Source of the DNA: Prosthecobacter debontii
Lineage (GTDB): Bacteria > Verrucomicrobiota > Verrucomicrobiia > Verrucomicrobiales > Verrucomicrobiaceae
Reading direction: 5' to 3'
NCBI GenBank assembly: GCA_945860295.1
Contig: CAMAQH010000039.1
Location: 1 to 35,781, forward strand
DNA: 35,781 nucleotides
Shown in pieces: positions 7,221 to 14,952 of this stretch. The notes beneath the pieces are model-generated. The model did no database searches. It was not told the DNA's origin and worked only from the letters and a program-made list of their open reading frames with translations. Made by a program: the position numbers and the translations under genes. The first letter of the stretch is position 1. Each line of letters begins with the position of its first letter.

Positions 7221-7911
7221 CTCCTCGCCGCCCAGAAATACGACAACCCCACGCCCTGGTCCTACCAGCGTATCTTCCATCATCCGGTTCAAGTCACCAA
7301 AGACGATCTCGACCGCTTCATCCTTGCGCGACTAGAAAAAGAAAACCTCGGCCCCATTGGTGACGCACCACGCGCCATCCTTATCCGCCGCGCGTCATTT
7401 GATGGATAATCTCCGCGAGCTCGGCAACCCGAAGGAAACCATCCGCTACGATCACGATCCACACTTCTGCCTGGGCGTCATCGAGAGCGAGATCAAAGAC
7501 TGCTAACTCGCCGTCGGTGGCGATCCATTTGAGCGCGAGGCCGCGCCTGATAGCGGCAAAATGACCATGCCCGCGCTGCCACCCATGCCCGTCATTTCGC
7601 CAAAATCATCGGGCAGTATCGAACTCGCGCAATGGATGACGCAACCCACGCATCCGCTCACCTCCCGTGTCATGGTGAACCGCCTCTGGCAGCCTCTTTT
7701 CGGCTAAGGACTCGTGCGCACGCACGATGACTTCGGCATCACCGACATGGGCGATACGGCAGAGACGGGCATCATCACCACGCATGATCTGCATGCCACG
7801 GTCCTCCATCTGCTCGGGATCAATCACGAGCAGCTGACCTACCGCTACGCTGGCCGAAACTTCCGCCTCACGGATGTGGAAGGCGTGGTGGCGAAGGACA
7901 TCCTCGCTTAA
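7221..7911 (+). pseudogene. Decayed, internally deleted DUF1549-DUF1553-DUF1501 relic
   Basis: Three recognisable pieces survive. The first (7221-7409, one frame) reads PWSYQRI, DRFILARLEKE and ILIRRASFD, the N-terminal part of a DUF1549 protein, then hits TAA. The second (from 7402, next frame) reads CLGVIESEIKDC-stop, GGDPFERE, then SGSIELAQWMTQPTHPL and VMVNRLWQ, the start of DUF1553, with in-frame TAA codons at 7504 and 7705. The third continues in that frame from DDFGI straight into [18 protein letters not shown] and [15 protein letters not shown], the C-terminus of a DUF1501 protein, ending at 7911. Large internal deletions must lie near 7401-7408 and near 7740. Intact relatives of all pieces occur at 19618-28553. 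The remnant is not functional. Residues before 7221 (LVFIAT) may be the end of a signal peptide. Confidence 0.88.
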
Positions 7912-7959
7912 AGCAACCGCCCCGACTCAGGAGGCTCAACCCATGGCTGTCCCAATCCT

Positions 7960-8334
7960 TCAAGAATGCGAAATGACAAACTCCTCCATCTTCCCATCCG
8001 GTCCGAAGAAGATGTAGATCTTGATTCCATTTCGACGACCAAATGCAAACGCAGCGTGGCTTGCAATCCGATCTGGCAGAGGTCGCCACCCAGTCATTGG
8101 AAATCGTTTACCCGCCTTCAAGGATTCGTGTGGTATGCCAAAGTATTTGATGACCTCAGATCTGGATGGGTTGCTGCGTAGGAAGGTCAAATCCTGCTTC
8201 GGCTCAACGACGAACGGGTGGTAAATAATTGGGTAGTAAATGAAAGCGTAAAACCCATAACCGACCGTAGCTACACATGCTAAAACCAAGAGCGTCTGAA
8301 GAAGCTTTCTTTCCATAGTGAGGATTAAAGTCAT
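7960..8334 (-). CDS. Small membrane-anchored protein, possibly BamE/SmpA-like
   Basis: A 124-residue protein with one N-terminal hydrophobic segment (about residues 12-36, LLQTLLVLACVATVGYGFYAF). The soluble domain contains SRSEVIKYFGIPHES and ends with a KIYIFFGPDGKMEEFVIS strand pair. That layout (helix, GxP turn, then F-x-DG-K strand) recalls the BamE/SmpA/OmlA fold, but there is no lipobox Cys and the match is weak. The start ATG overlaps the TGA of the upstream M50-HlyD gene by four bases (ATGA), suggesting translational coupling and a shared job. A second in-frame Met at residue 7 (8316) is an alternative start. It is the last gene of the minus-strand run and faces the DUF1501 relic. 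Confidence 0.7.
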   Translation of the reverse strand: MTLILTMERKLLQTLLVLACVATVGYGFYAFIYYPIIYHPFVVEPKQDLTFLRSNPSRSEVIKYFGIPHESLKAGKRFPMTGWRPLPDRIASHAAFAFGRRNGIKIYIFFGPDGKMEEFVISHS

Positions 8335-10535
8335 AGCCGGTAATCCAGGCTGATGAAGTCCAGGAGTTTCATCCAGAGAATGAGATGCACGGGCTGCATG
8401 GGGCCGTGAATGCGCACGGTGCCGGTCATGCCGGGACGTAAAAAATAATCGGCATTTGGTATGGCTACGAGCACGCCGTAAGTCGTCTCCAGCGGCATCA
8501 GGCGGCCTTCGGCATTGGGTTGCGCGGCGAGATCACCACCGAGCGTGGCGACGAGATTAGGCGGCAGTTCACGCGCGGGCGGTGTTTTGCGATCTTCGAT
8601 CACAGAGCCCTGGAACATTCGATCTGGCGCAGCGGACACTCGCAGATCGACAGCCTGTCCGGCACGTATGTGGCGGGCCTGGCGTTCGTTGAGCGGGATG
8701 TAGATCTGAATGGGATCAAGCTGCACAATCTCGCACATGGCATCGCCAGCCCTGAGGCTGCCTGCGGCGATCCGTTCGAGATCGGGCGTGATGACAATGC
8801 CTGCGCGTGAAGCTCGAAGGGTGAGGCGTGACGTGAGACGTTGGGCCTCCTTGAGAGCGACCTGGATTTGAGCGAGCTGAGACTGTGCCTGCTTGTAGGC
8901 GGCGGGCGCTTCGCTGCCGATGGTCATGTCGAGTTCACGTTCGGCGCGCTCGACTCGCAGTTCGGCGGCGTTCACATCGGCGGTGAGACGCGGGTTGCTC
9001 AGCACCGCGATGGCATCACCCACTTTGACTTCTTGACCCGTCTTAACCCGGATCCCCACGATGCGTCCCGACACTTCTGCGCGAACAAACTCTGCCTCAA
9101 CGGGCTGCATCACGGCGGGCCGCTCCACATTCACCGGCCAGGGCATTTGCAAAAGCAAAGCGCCAAGTACAAGAATCACGCTCAGGATGATCCAGGGTCG
9201 GCGGTTCGTGCGTGTGGCGGCGCGGTCGGCGGTAAGCTGTTTGGAGAAGAAAGACATCGCAGGCACAAGCAGCATCGAGATCAGCGCGCCGATGCCAATC
9301 CAATCGCCAAGCCACGCAAGTCCGTAGGGCTTGAGCAGATGATCGAAAAGCATCGCGATGCCGAGCGTGATATAAAGCAGGTAGAGCTGCGCCGCCACAC
9401 TGTAGAAAACGAACCAGCCTCGATTGCGACGCGGCAGCATGGACTCGACGGATGGCGTGCCGCCGTTCGGGCCGAAACAGAGGCGACGCATCATTCCACT
9501 CACGCACATCTGCGCTTTGGCACGCAAGTTCGGAACATCTAGCACGTCGGTGAGGATGTAGTAGCCGTCGAATTTCATCAGTGGGTTGGCATTGAAGAGC
9601 ACGGTCCACACGCTGGTGATGAGCATAAGATTGAAGAGAAGCTGCTGCGTCGATCCAGGCTGTGACACGGCCCAGAGCAACGTGGCGATGGCGGCGATCA
9701 CCAGTTCGATGTAGATGCCCGCCGCCGCGACGAGGATGCGGTGCCGCTTCTTCGGGAAGAGGTAGCTGTCGGTGACATCAGCATAGAGGAATGGCGAGAA
9801 GACGATGACCATCGCGCCCATCTCATGCACCTCACCGCCGTAGTGCTTGCAGGTCAGGCCGTGACCGAACTCATGAATGATTTTAACCGCAATCGTGAGC
9901 ACCCAGATCAGCGCGAGATTTGGCAGCGTGAGGAAGTTGTTCAGCGACGGAGCGATGCGCGGAAAATTCAGCGCAAACACCGCGACCCCGGCGAGCAGGA
10001 TGACGAGACTAATCGCAAAGCCAAGCCACGACCAGACCCAGCGCATGCGCCGTTCCATCCGAATGAGAACAGTGTCCGGGTCCCACAGCGGGATCTTCAG
10101 GAAAAGCGACTTCATGAACAGCCCCCATGGCGTGATGACCGGCTGCCGCGCTGTCTTGAGTCGTTGCTGGTGTCGTGCCGCTACGGCTGTTGTTTCCAAA
10201 AACCCGCCGAGTAGCAGTTCATTGGCAAAACGCAGGATGCGCTCGGTGATCTCAGTGCGCGACTGGCTCAGTGCTGCCTGTGGCTGAGATTGGTAAAAAG
10301 CCGCGCGTATCGCGGCGACGTCGCGTTTGCCATCGAAGAAAGAAGCCAGAGCAAAATCCTCGGCAGGCAGACGGAAGTATTTCAACGAGAGCGGATCTTT
10401 GATGATGGCAAATGCACGTCCTTCAAAGAGCTGGTGGCTGATCATCAAATCCGAGCGTAAGGCCGATGGCACAGTGCTTTCTACGTCTGGCGCTTTCTCA
10501 GCCGTGACCTCTGTGATGGACAAGGCTGCTTGCAT
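8331..10535 (-). CDS. PqqD-like / M50 metallopeptidase / HlyD-type fusion protein
   Basis: A 734-residue membrane protein with three parts. Residues about 28-115 look like a PqqD-type winged-helix peptide-binding domain (AFAIIKDPLSLKYFRL, FFDGKRDVAAI, RFANELLLGGFLE). Residues about 165-465 form a polytopic M50 core with the zinc motif HEFGH at 221-225 and a second metal-site motif NANPLMKFDGYY at 315-326 (Asp 323 the likely ligand). After the last membrane helix (about 446-463) comes a periplasmic HlyD-like arm: half-barrel VSGRIVGIRVKTGQEVKVGD near 488-507, a coiled coil, a second half (LRASRAGIV), then a beta domain. Such proteins are known as putative peptide zinc metalloproteases or adaptor fusions associated with peptide export. 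A separate HlyD-like gene ends 6 nt upstream. No ABC transporter or precursor peptide is evident in the window. Substrate unknown. Confidence 0.85.
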   Translation of the reverse strand: MQAALSITEVTAEKAPDVESTVPSALRSDLMISHQLFEGRAFAIIKDPLSLKYFRLPAEDFALASFFDGKRDVAAIRAAFYQSQPQAALSQSRTEITERILRFANELLLGGFLETTAVAARHQQRLKTARQPVITPWGLFMKSLFLKIPLWDPDTVLIRMERRMRWVWSWLGFAISLVILLAGVAVFALNFPRIAPSLNNFLTLPNLALIWVLTIAVKIIHEFGHGLTCKHYGGEVHEMGAMVIVFSPFLYADVTDSYLFPKKRHRILVAAAGIYIELVIAAIATLLWAVSQPGSTQQLLFNLMLITSVWTVLFNANPLMKFDGYYILTDVLDVPNLRAKAQMCVSGMMRRLCFGPNGGTPSVESMLPRRNRGWFVFYSVAAQLYLLYITLGIAMLFDHLLKPYGLAWLGDWIGIGALISMLLVPAMSFFSKQLTADRAATRTNRRPWIILSVILVLGALLLQMPWPVNVERPAVMQPVEAEFVRAEVSGRIVGIRVKTGQEVKVGDAIAVLSNPRLTADVNAAELRVERAERELDMTIGSEAPAAYKQAQSQLAQIQVALKEAQRLTSRLTLRASRAGIVITPDLERIAAGSLRAGDAMCEIVQLDPIQIYIPLNERQARHIRAGQAVDLRVSAAPDRMFQGSVIEDRKTPPARELPPNLVATLGGDLAAQPNAEGRLMPLETTYGVLVAIPNADYFLRPGMTGTVRIHGPMQPVHLILWMKLLDFISLDYRL

Positions 10536-10541
10536 GAGGCG

Positions 10542-11279
10542 TCAGGGTTTTGCCACTTCTAACTCTGCTCTCATGCCAGCTTTGAGCTTCAATTCCTTGT
10601 TATCCACGAGCAGTTTGATGCGGTAGAGACCGCTTTCGGCATCCATGCGCGGGTCGATGAAATCGATGGTGCCGGTGAAGACTTGCGGGTAGGTAAGCGA
10701 GGGGACTTTGAATTTGAGATCTGCCCCTGGCTTGAGCGTGCGGGCTTGATCGGGCTCCAGATAAAACTGGGCATAGACCTGCAGGATGTGGACGATCTGG
10801 ACGACGGTTTCATTGAGCAGCACCGCTTCACCGGGTTCCTTGTCCCGCTTCACCACGACGCCCTGAATCGGCGCGCTGATAGTGCGTTGTTTGAGCCGGA
10901 CCTGAGCGGCCTGCATTTGAAGTTTGGAGAGGTCGTGCTCGATCTGCTTCTTGAGCGCGTCCTCGCGTGTGCCGATCTTTTCAGCGAGCAGCTTCTGTGC
11001 GGCTTCATGATCAAACTTGGCTTTCTCCAGCACCTTTGCCATACGCTCGACATCAAGCTTCTCGACTTCGTCGTTGAGCTTCACGAGTGGCTGCCCTTTT
11101 TCGACCGTGTCGCCTTCTTTGACGAGCACTTCAGCGACGATGCCCGTGGCGGCGGTACCGACTTCGACATCATGCAGCGGGAGGATCAGACCGGGAACAG
11201 GGGCTGCCTGAAGTGCCTTAGAAAGCAGCATCAGAGCGATGATGGCGTCACGCCACGAGCGGCAGGTTTGGATCGACAT
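10542..11279 (-). CDS. HlyD/RND-type periplasmic adaptor subunit
   Basis: A 245-residue membrane-fusion protein. The N-terminus DAIIALMLLSKALQAAP looks like a signal peptide. It is followed by a lipoyl-like half (GIVAEVLVKEGDTVEKGQPLVKL), a helical hairpin (about 75-130, EKLDVERMAKVLEKAKFDHE), the second half (ISAPIQGVVVKRDKEPGEAV) and a beta-barrel domain ending KAGMRAELEVAKP. It is short for the family but complete. Its start overlaps the 3' end of tsaD by 32 nt, and it ends 6 nt before the M50-HlyD fusion, so the two adaptors are probably made together. A later Met (11231) would shorten the signal peptide too far. It lacks an obvious partner pump in the window. Confidence 0.85.
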   Translation of the reverse strand: MSIQTCRSWRDAIIALMLLSKALQAAPVPGLILPLHDVEVGTAATGIVAEVLVKEGDTVEKGQPLVKLNDEVEKLDVERMAKVLEKAKFDHEAAQKLLAEKIGTREDALKKQIEHDLSKLQMQAAQVRLKQRTISAPIQGVVVKRDKEPGEAVLLNETVVQIVHILQVYAQFYLEPDQARTLKPGADLKFKVPSLTYPQVFTGTIDFIDPRMDAESGLYRIKLLVDNKELKLKAGMRAELEVAKP

Positions 11280-12249
11280 CGGCGGTGAGGGGTGAAGTTT
11301 GGCCTAGCTGAAAGCGCTGCATGGCGGCGTAGGCGATCATGCCTGCATTGTCGGTGCAGAGTTCGGGACGGGCAAGGAGAAGGGTGAGTCCTTCCTTTTC
11401 ACAGCGTGCGCTGAGCTTGGCGCGCAGGCCGCGATTGCAACTGACACCGCCACTGACGGTGACGAGTTTCTCACGGCATTGACGTGCAGCGAGGATGAGC
11501 TTTTCGACGAGCACTTCGAGGATGGCCTCCTGCACACTCGCACAAACATCGGCGAGCGTGGCAGGGTTTCGCAGATCGAGCTTCGGCAACTCGTAGAGCA
11601 CGGCGGTCTTCAGGCCGCTGAAGCTGAATTCGAGACTGTGACCATCGTGAAAGCTGCGGGGGAAAGCATAAGCATCCGCTCGGCCTTGGGAGGCGAGTTT
11701 GTCAATCTCAGGTCCACCGGGATAGGGTAGGCCGAGCATCTTGGCGACTTTATCAAAGGCCTCGCCTGCGGCGTCGTCACGGGTTTTGCCCAACAAACGA
11801 TACTGTCCTACTCCCTGCATGTGCAGCAGCATGGTGTGACCGCCGCTAACGATGAGCGCCACGCAGGGGCGAGGCGGGCCATTGCCGGCCATGAAGGGAG
11901 AAAGCAGATGCCCTTCCATGTGATTCATGGCGAGGAAGGGCTTGTTCTCCGCCGCCGCCAGCGCTTTGGCCATGCTGGTGCCGATGAGTAGCGAGCTGAC
12001 GAGACCAGGCCCTGTGGTGGCGGCAAAGGCGCGCATGTCGGCGAGCTTCACACCCGCTTCTGCGAGCACTTGCTCAACGAGTGGTCGCACATGAAGAACG
12101 TGATTTCGTGAGGCGACTTCAGGCACGACGCCGCCATACTGGCGATGAATCTCAATCTGTGAGGCGATGGCCGATGCGAGTAGCACACCGTCCGCCGTGC
12201 AGATGGCGGCGGCGGTTTCATCACAGGAGGATTCGAGGGCGAGGAGCAT
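11248..12249 (-). CDS. tsaD: tRNA N6-adenosine threonylcarbamoyltransferase
   Basis: Universal enzyme (formerly Gcp/YgjD) that transfers threonylcarbamoyl from TC-AMP to A37 of ANN-decoding tRNAs, acting in the cytoplasm with TsaB and TsaE. The 333 residues are full length. Seen: the N-terminal ASKHA signature LALESSCDETAAA (3-15), VVPEVASRNH (41-50), the metal-binding NHMEGH (109-114, His 110 and His 114), IVSGGHT, TRDDAAGEAFDKVAKMLGLPYPGGP, VSGGVSCNRGLR and the late Asp in CTDNAGMIAYAA. The start at 12249 is fixed by the LALESS motif at once after it. It lies 13 nt after an M23 peptidase gene and overlaps the following adaptor gene, so this essential gene is embedded in an envelope-protein operon. 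Confidence 0.97.
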   Translation of the reverse strand: MLLALESSCDETAAAICTADGVLLASAIASQIEIHRQYGGVVPEVASRNHVLHVRPLVEQVLAEAGVKLADMRAFAATTGPGLVSSLLIGTSMAKALAAAENKPFLAMNHMEGHLLSPFMAGNGPPRPCVALIVSGGHTMLLHMQGVGQYRLLGKTRDDAAGEAFDKVAKMLGLPYPGGPEIDKLASQGRADAYAFPRSFHDGHSLEFSFSGLKTAVLYELPKLDLRNPATLADVCASVQEAILEVLVEKLILAARQCREKLVTVSGGVSCNRGLRAKLSARCEKEGLTLLLARPELCTDNAGMIAYAAMQRFQLGQTSPLTADVDPNLPLVA

Positions 12250-12262
12250 AAGTGACGAAGGG

Positions 12263-13255
12263 TTAAAGCCCGGCCATGAGTTGGATGAATCTCATTCCTT
12301 CGACGGTGATTTTGCCGTTGTTGCTGATGAGGCCACGGGTGGCGTAGTAGTTGGGCATGGGATCCGTTTTCAGCCAGCTCACGATGGGTCCTGAGACGGC
12401 CTGTGAGCATGGTTTGATGCAGATAGGCAAACCCCAGCGTGTGCAGCGGATCTGCCATGACGCGGCACTGGCAGCGGAGCTTTCGCGGAGCCATGGGTGT
12501 CTCTTCAGCAGTTCCATTTTGGCGCTGCCTGGCACGGTGATCTCGATCCATGCTTCACTACTTCGCATCCATTCTGCGACGGAGAGTGCGGGGTTCTTTG
12601 CATGGGCCAAATAAAGCGCCTGGAGATCGAGTCCGAGCAGGTTCATGCCGTTGTAGATGCCGTGATGATTCGGTGTATTGAATCCTGTGCTGTGCCAAAG
12701 ATCGAACTCAGTGGAGAGCATGACATTCAACTCAACATGTACATGCGCACGACGTTGGTCGATACCGCTGCCTGTGAAACCCATGCGTGCGATGACCTGC
12801 CCGGCAGTGACCTGGGTGCCAGCAGCAACGCAGGCTGTTTTTAAATGCGCATACAGTGAGAAGAACGGCCCCTCACCCCAGTCATGCTTGATGACGATGT
12901 AGTTGCCGTAATTGCTCTGGCCAGCGCTCGCGGTGACATAGACGACCTCACCGGGCAGCATGGAGTGGACCTCATCGAGAGGATTACCAGCGGCATCACG
13001 CTGAAGCGGTTTCACATCCAGCCCTTCATGAAAACGCGCGTATGCGATGCCACTGCTGATGCGACGGGGATCACGCCAGAAGCCAAACTGTCCGCCTTCC
13101 CAGGGGGTTGTTTTCTCGCCTTCAAAGTTACGATCCACGTGCTGAAAATAGTCAGGGCCACCTCCTTTGAGTAGCGCGTCATTTGCCGTGGGCAGTCGGA
13201 GGTCCAGGGCTGATAGTGGGCAGCAGAAAGCAAAGAAGAGGAAGAGGCCGCGCAT
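12263..13255 (-). CDS. Secreted M23-family (LytM-like) metallopeptidase
   Basis: A 330-residue exported protein with signal peptide MRGLFLFFAFCCPLSA. The peptidase core has the LytM zinc motifs: HEGLD (His 76, Asp 80), YAHLK near 135-139 and HVH in RAHVHVEL (His 171, His 173). GEVVYVTASAGQSNYGNYIVIKH and GTQVTAGQVIARMGFTGSG are the typical strand segments. A C-terminal extension of about 150 residues (from about 180) is not recognised; it contains WMRSSEAWIEITVPGSAKMELL and ends KITVEGMRFIQLMAGL. The predicted role is cleavage of peptidoglycan cross-links or another envelope peptide. It sits 18 nt after the S41 protease gene and 13 nt before tsaD, so the three are likely co-transcribed. Confidence 0.9.
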   Translation of the reverse strand: MRGLFLFFAFCCPLSALDLRLPTANDALLKGGGPDYFQHVDRNFEGEKTTPWEGGQFGFWRDPRRISSGIAYARFHEGLDVKPLQRDAAGNPLDEVHSMLPGEVVYVTASAGQSNYGNYIVIKHDWGEGPFFSLYAHLKTACVAAGTQVTAGQVIARMGFTGSGIDQRRAHVHVELNVMLSTEFDLWHSTGFNTPNHHGIYNGMNLLGLDLQALYLAHAKNPALSVAEWMRSSEAWIEITVPGSAKMELLKRHPWLRESSAASAASWQIRCTRWGLPICIKPCSQAVSGPIVSWLKTDPMPNYYATRGLISNNGKITVEGMRFIQLMAGL

Positions 13256-13273
13256 GTTTCGAACTGGAAAAGC

Positions 13274-14770
13274 TTAGTTTGTTTTGCTGGGAACTGGCTG
13301 TGGATCGGCAGCAGGCAATGGCAGGGCTTTGGGGACGTTTGGCGGAGCTTTGATGACGGCGGGCTTGGGCTTCGGCTCCTCTTTGGGACGGAAGGATTCG
13401 AAGACGAGCGCGCCTTTTAAGGCATCGACGGCGCGATCGAGCTGCCTGTCGCCGAGGTTGGATATCTCGATGGCGGCGGCTTCACCGGTGCCGTGATTGT
13501 TGCGCCACTTGGCGACGCGGATTTCTTCGTCGGTGGTGAGTGTGGAGGTGATGTTTGGCTCGACTCCGTGCTCGTGAATGGTGCGATGACTGGGCGTGTA
13601 ATATTTAGCAATTGTGAGGCGCATGGCGGCTCCATTTTTCATGGGCAGGATGCTTTGCACGCTGCCTTTGCCAAAGCTGGTGGTGCCAATGATGATGGCG
13701 CGCTTCAAGTCCTGCAAGGCTCCAGCGGTGATCTCGGCGGCGCTGGCACTGCCGTGATTGATGATGACGGCCATGGGATAGCGACGCAGCTTTTTGCCAT
13801 CGCGTGCCGGCGTGCGATAGGGAGGCGGATTCTGCGAGGAGATGCGGCCCTCAGTGGTGACCACGACGGTGCCCTCTGGCAGGAACTCACCACACACGGC
13901 GATGGAGCTATCGAGCAGGCCACCGGGGTTGTTCCGCAGGTCGAGGACAAAGGCCTGCATGCCCAGCTTTTCGAGTGCATCGAGAGCGGCGCTCAGATCG
14001 CTGGCGGTGGCTTGGGTGAACTGTGAGATGCGAGCGTAACCAATTTTGTATTCACCAGCCATCTTCGGCACAAAGAGCATGGCGTCATGCACGGAGGTTT
14101 CACTGAGGGTTTCACGCACGAGGGTAAACTCCAGGAATTGCCGGGTGCCGGGCCGGCGCACGGTGAGCTTCAATGACTCGCCGGTCTTACCTGTGAGGAG
14201 CTGGATGGCTTCCGCCACGCCGACACTGTCGGTTAGAACTTCATTGATCCGCACCATCTGATCTCCGGCGATGACGCCTGCGCGCGCAGCGGATCCCTCT
14301 TCACGCACGCTGATGATGGTGAGTGTGCCATCACGCAGTGCGACGCTGATGCCCACGCCTTCTGAGGTGTCGCTCTGCTCGCGCTGCATGTCTTCAAAGA
14401 GCGACTTGCCCATGTACTCGCAGTGCGGATCGAGTCGGCGGAGCATGCCTTCGAGCGCGCCTTCGACCAGCGCCTCGTAGGTGATCTTGGACTCATCGAC
14501 ATAGCTCTGGCGGATGGTTTCCATGACGCGCGTGAGCAACTCCATCTGGCGATAAGCATCCTCCGGCGGCGGCTTCGGAGTTGGTTCCTTGGATTTCTCG
14601 GCGGCGGGCTTCGGCGGCGCTGGATCGTCCCTGGGTTTTGGTTTTGGCGACGTCTGCGGAGTCGGGGTGGAAGCTAACGTGGATGCCGGAGTAGCCGCCT
14701 GTAGAGCGGCTCCGGTGACAAGGCAGAGACTAAGGGCCAAAACGCAACGCATGAGCGGACAGTGCATCAT
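13274..14770 (-). CDS. C-terminal processing peptidase, S41 family (CtpA/Prc-like)
   Basis: A 498-residue periplasmic serine protease. A signal peptide (MRCVLALSLCLVTGAALQA from Met 7) precedes a Pro/Lys-rich linker (about 30-70). A helical N-domain follows, then a PDZ domain at about 135-205 (GVGISVALRDGTLTIISV, GSAARAGVIAGDQMVRINE), and the S41 core with YARISQF, LDLRNNPGGLLDSSI (278-290), NHGSASAAEI (Ser 343 the likely nucleophile) and FGKGSVQ (Lys 368 the likely base). The C-terminus is again Pro/Lys-rich. Members of the family trim C-termini of envelope proteins or control peptidoglycan hydrolases, so the M23 gene directly downstream is a plausible target (inference). It is the first gene of the minus-strand operon and diverges from zwf. 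Met 1, 2 or 7 could be the start. Confidence 0.93.
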   Translation of the reverse strand: MMHCPLMRCVLALSLCLVTGAALQAATPASTLASTPTPQTSPKPKPRDDPAPPKPAAEKSKEPTPKPPPEDAYRQMELLTRVMETIRQSYVDESKITYEALVEGALEGMLRRLDPHCEYMGKSLFEDMQREQSDTSEGVGISVALRDGTLTIISVREEGSAARAGVIAGDQMVRINEVLTDSVGVAEAIQLLTGKTGESLKLTVRRPGTRQFLEFTLVRETLSETSVHDAMLFVPKMAGEYKIGYARISQFTQATASDLSAALDALEKLGMQAFVLDLRNNPGGLLDSSIAVCGEFLPEGTVVVTTEGRISSQNPPPYRTPARDGKKLRRYPMAVIINHGSASAAEITAGALQDLKRAIIIGTTSFGKGSVQSILPMKNGAAMRLTIAKYYTPSHRTIHEHGVEPNITSTLTTDEEIRVAKWRNNHGTGEAAAIEISNLGDRQLDRAVDALKGALVFESFRPKEEPKPKPAVIKAPPNVPKALPLPAADPQPVPSKTN

Positions 14771-14952
14771 TCCGGCGGGAGCGACAGAGTAAAATTGCCG
14801 TGTGAAGTCGGCGCATCAATGGGGCGCCCATGCCTGGTATGAAGTGATTTCATCCGCAGCGGCACGCTGCCTGCGCTTCACGGGTTGCCAGCCAGCGGGA
14901 AGCGGGTAGTCTCTGAGCTGCTCCTCACTGGGCGGGCGCATTTTTTCTCAAC
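14771..14952. other. Divergent intergenic region between the S41 operon and zwf
   Basis: This 182-bp gap must hold the promoters for the minus-strand protease operon and for zwf. It is GC-rich. I see a small GCAGCG/CGCTGC stem, but no confident -35/-10 pair, operator or RNA element. Confidence 0.4.

Noticed and set aside
8841-9542. 233-residue plus-strand frame inside the M50 gene, His/Arg-rich
   Set aside because: No domain or start signal; it overlaps a clear M50-HlyD gene on the other strand.
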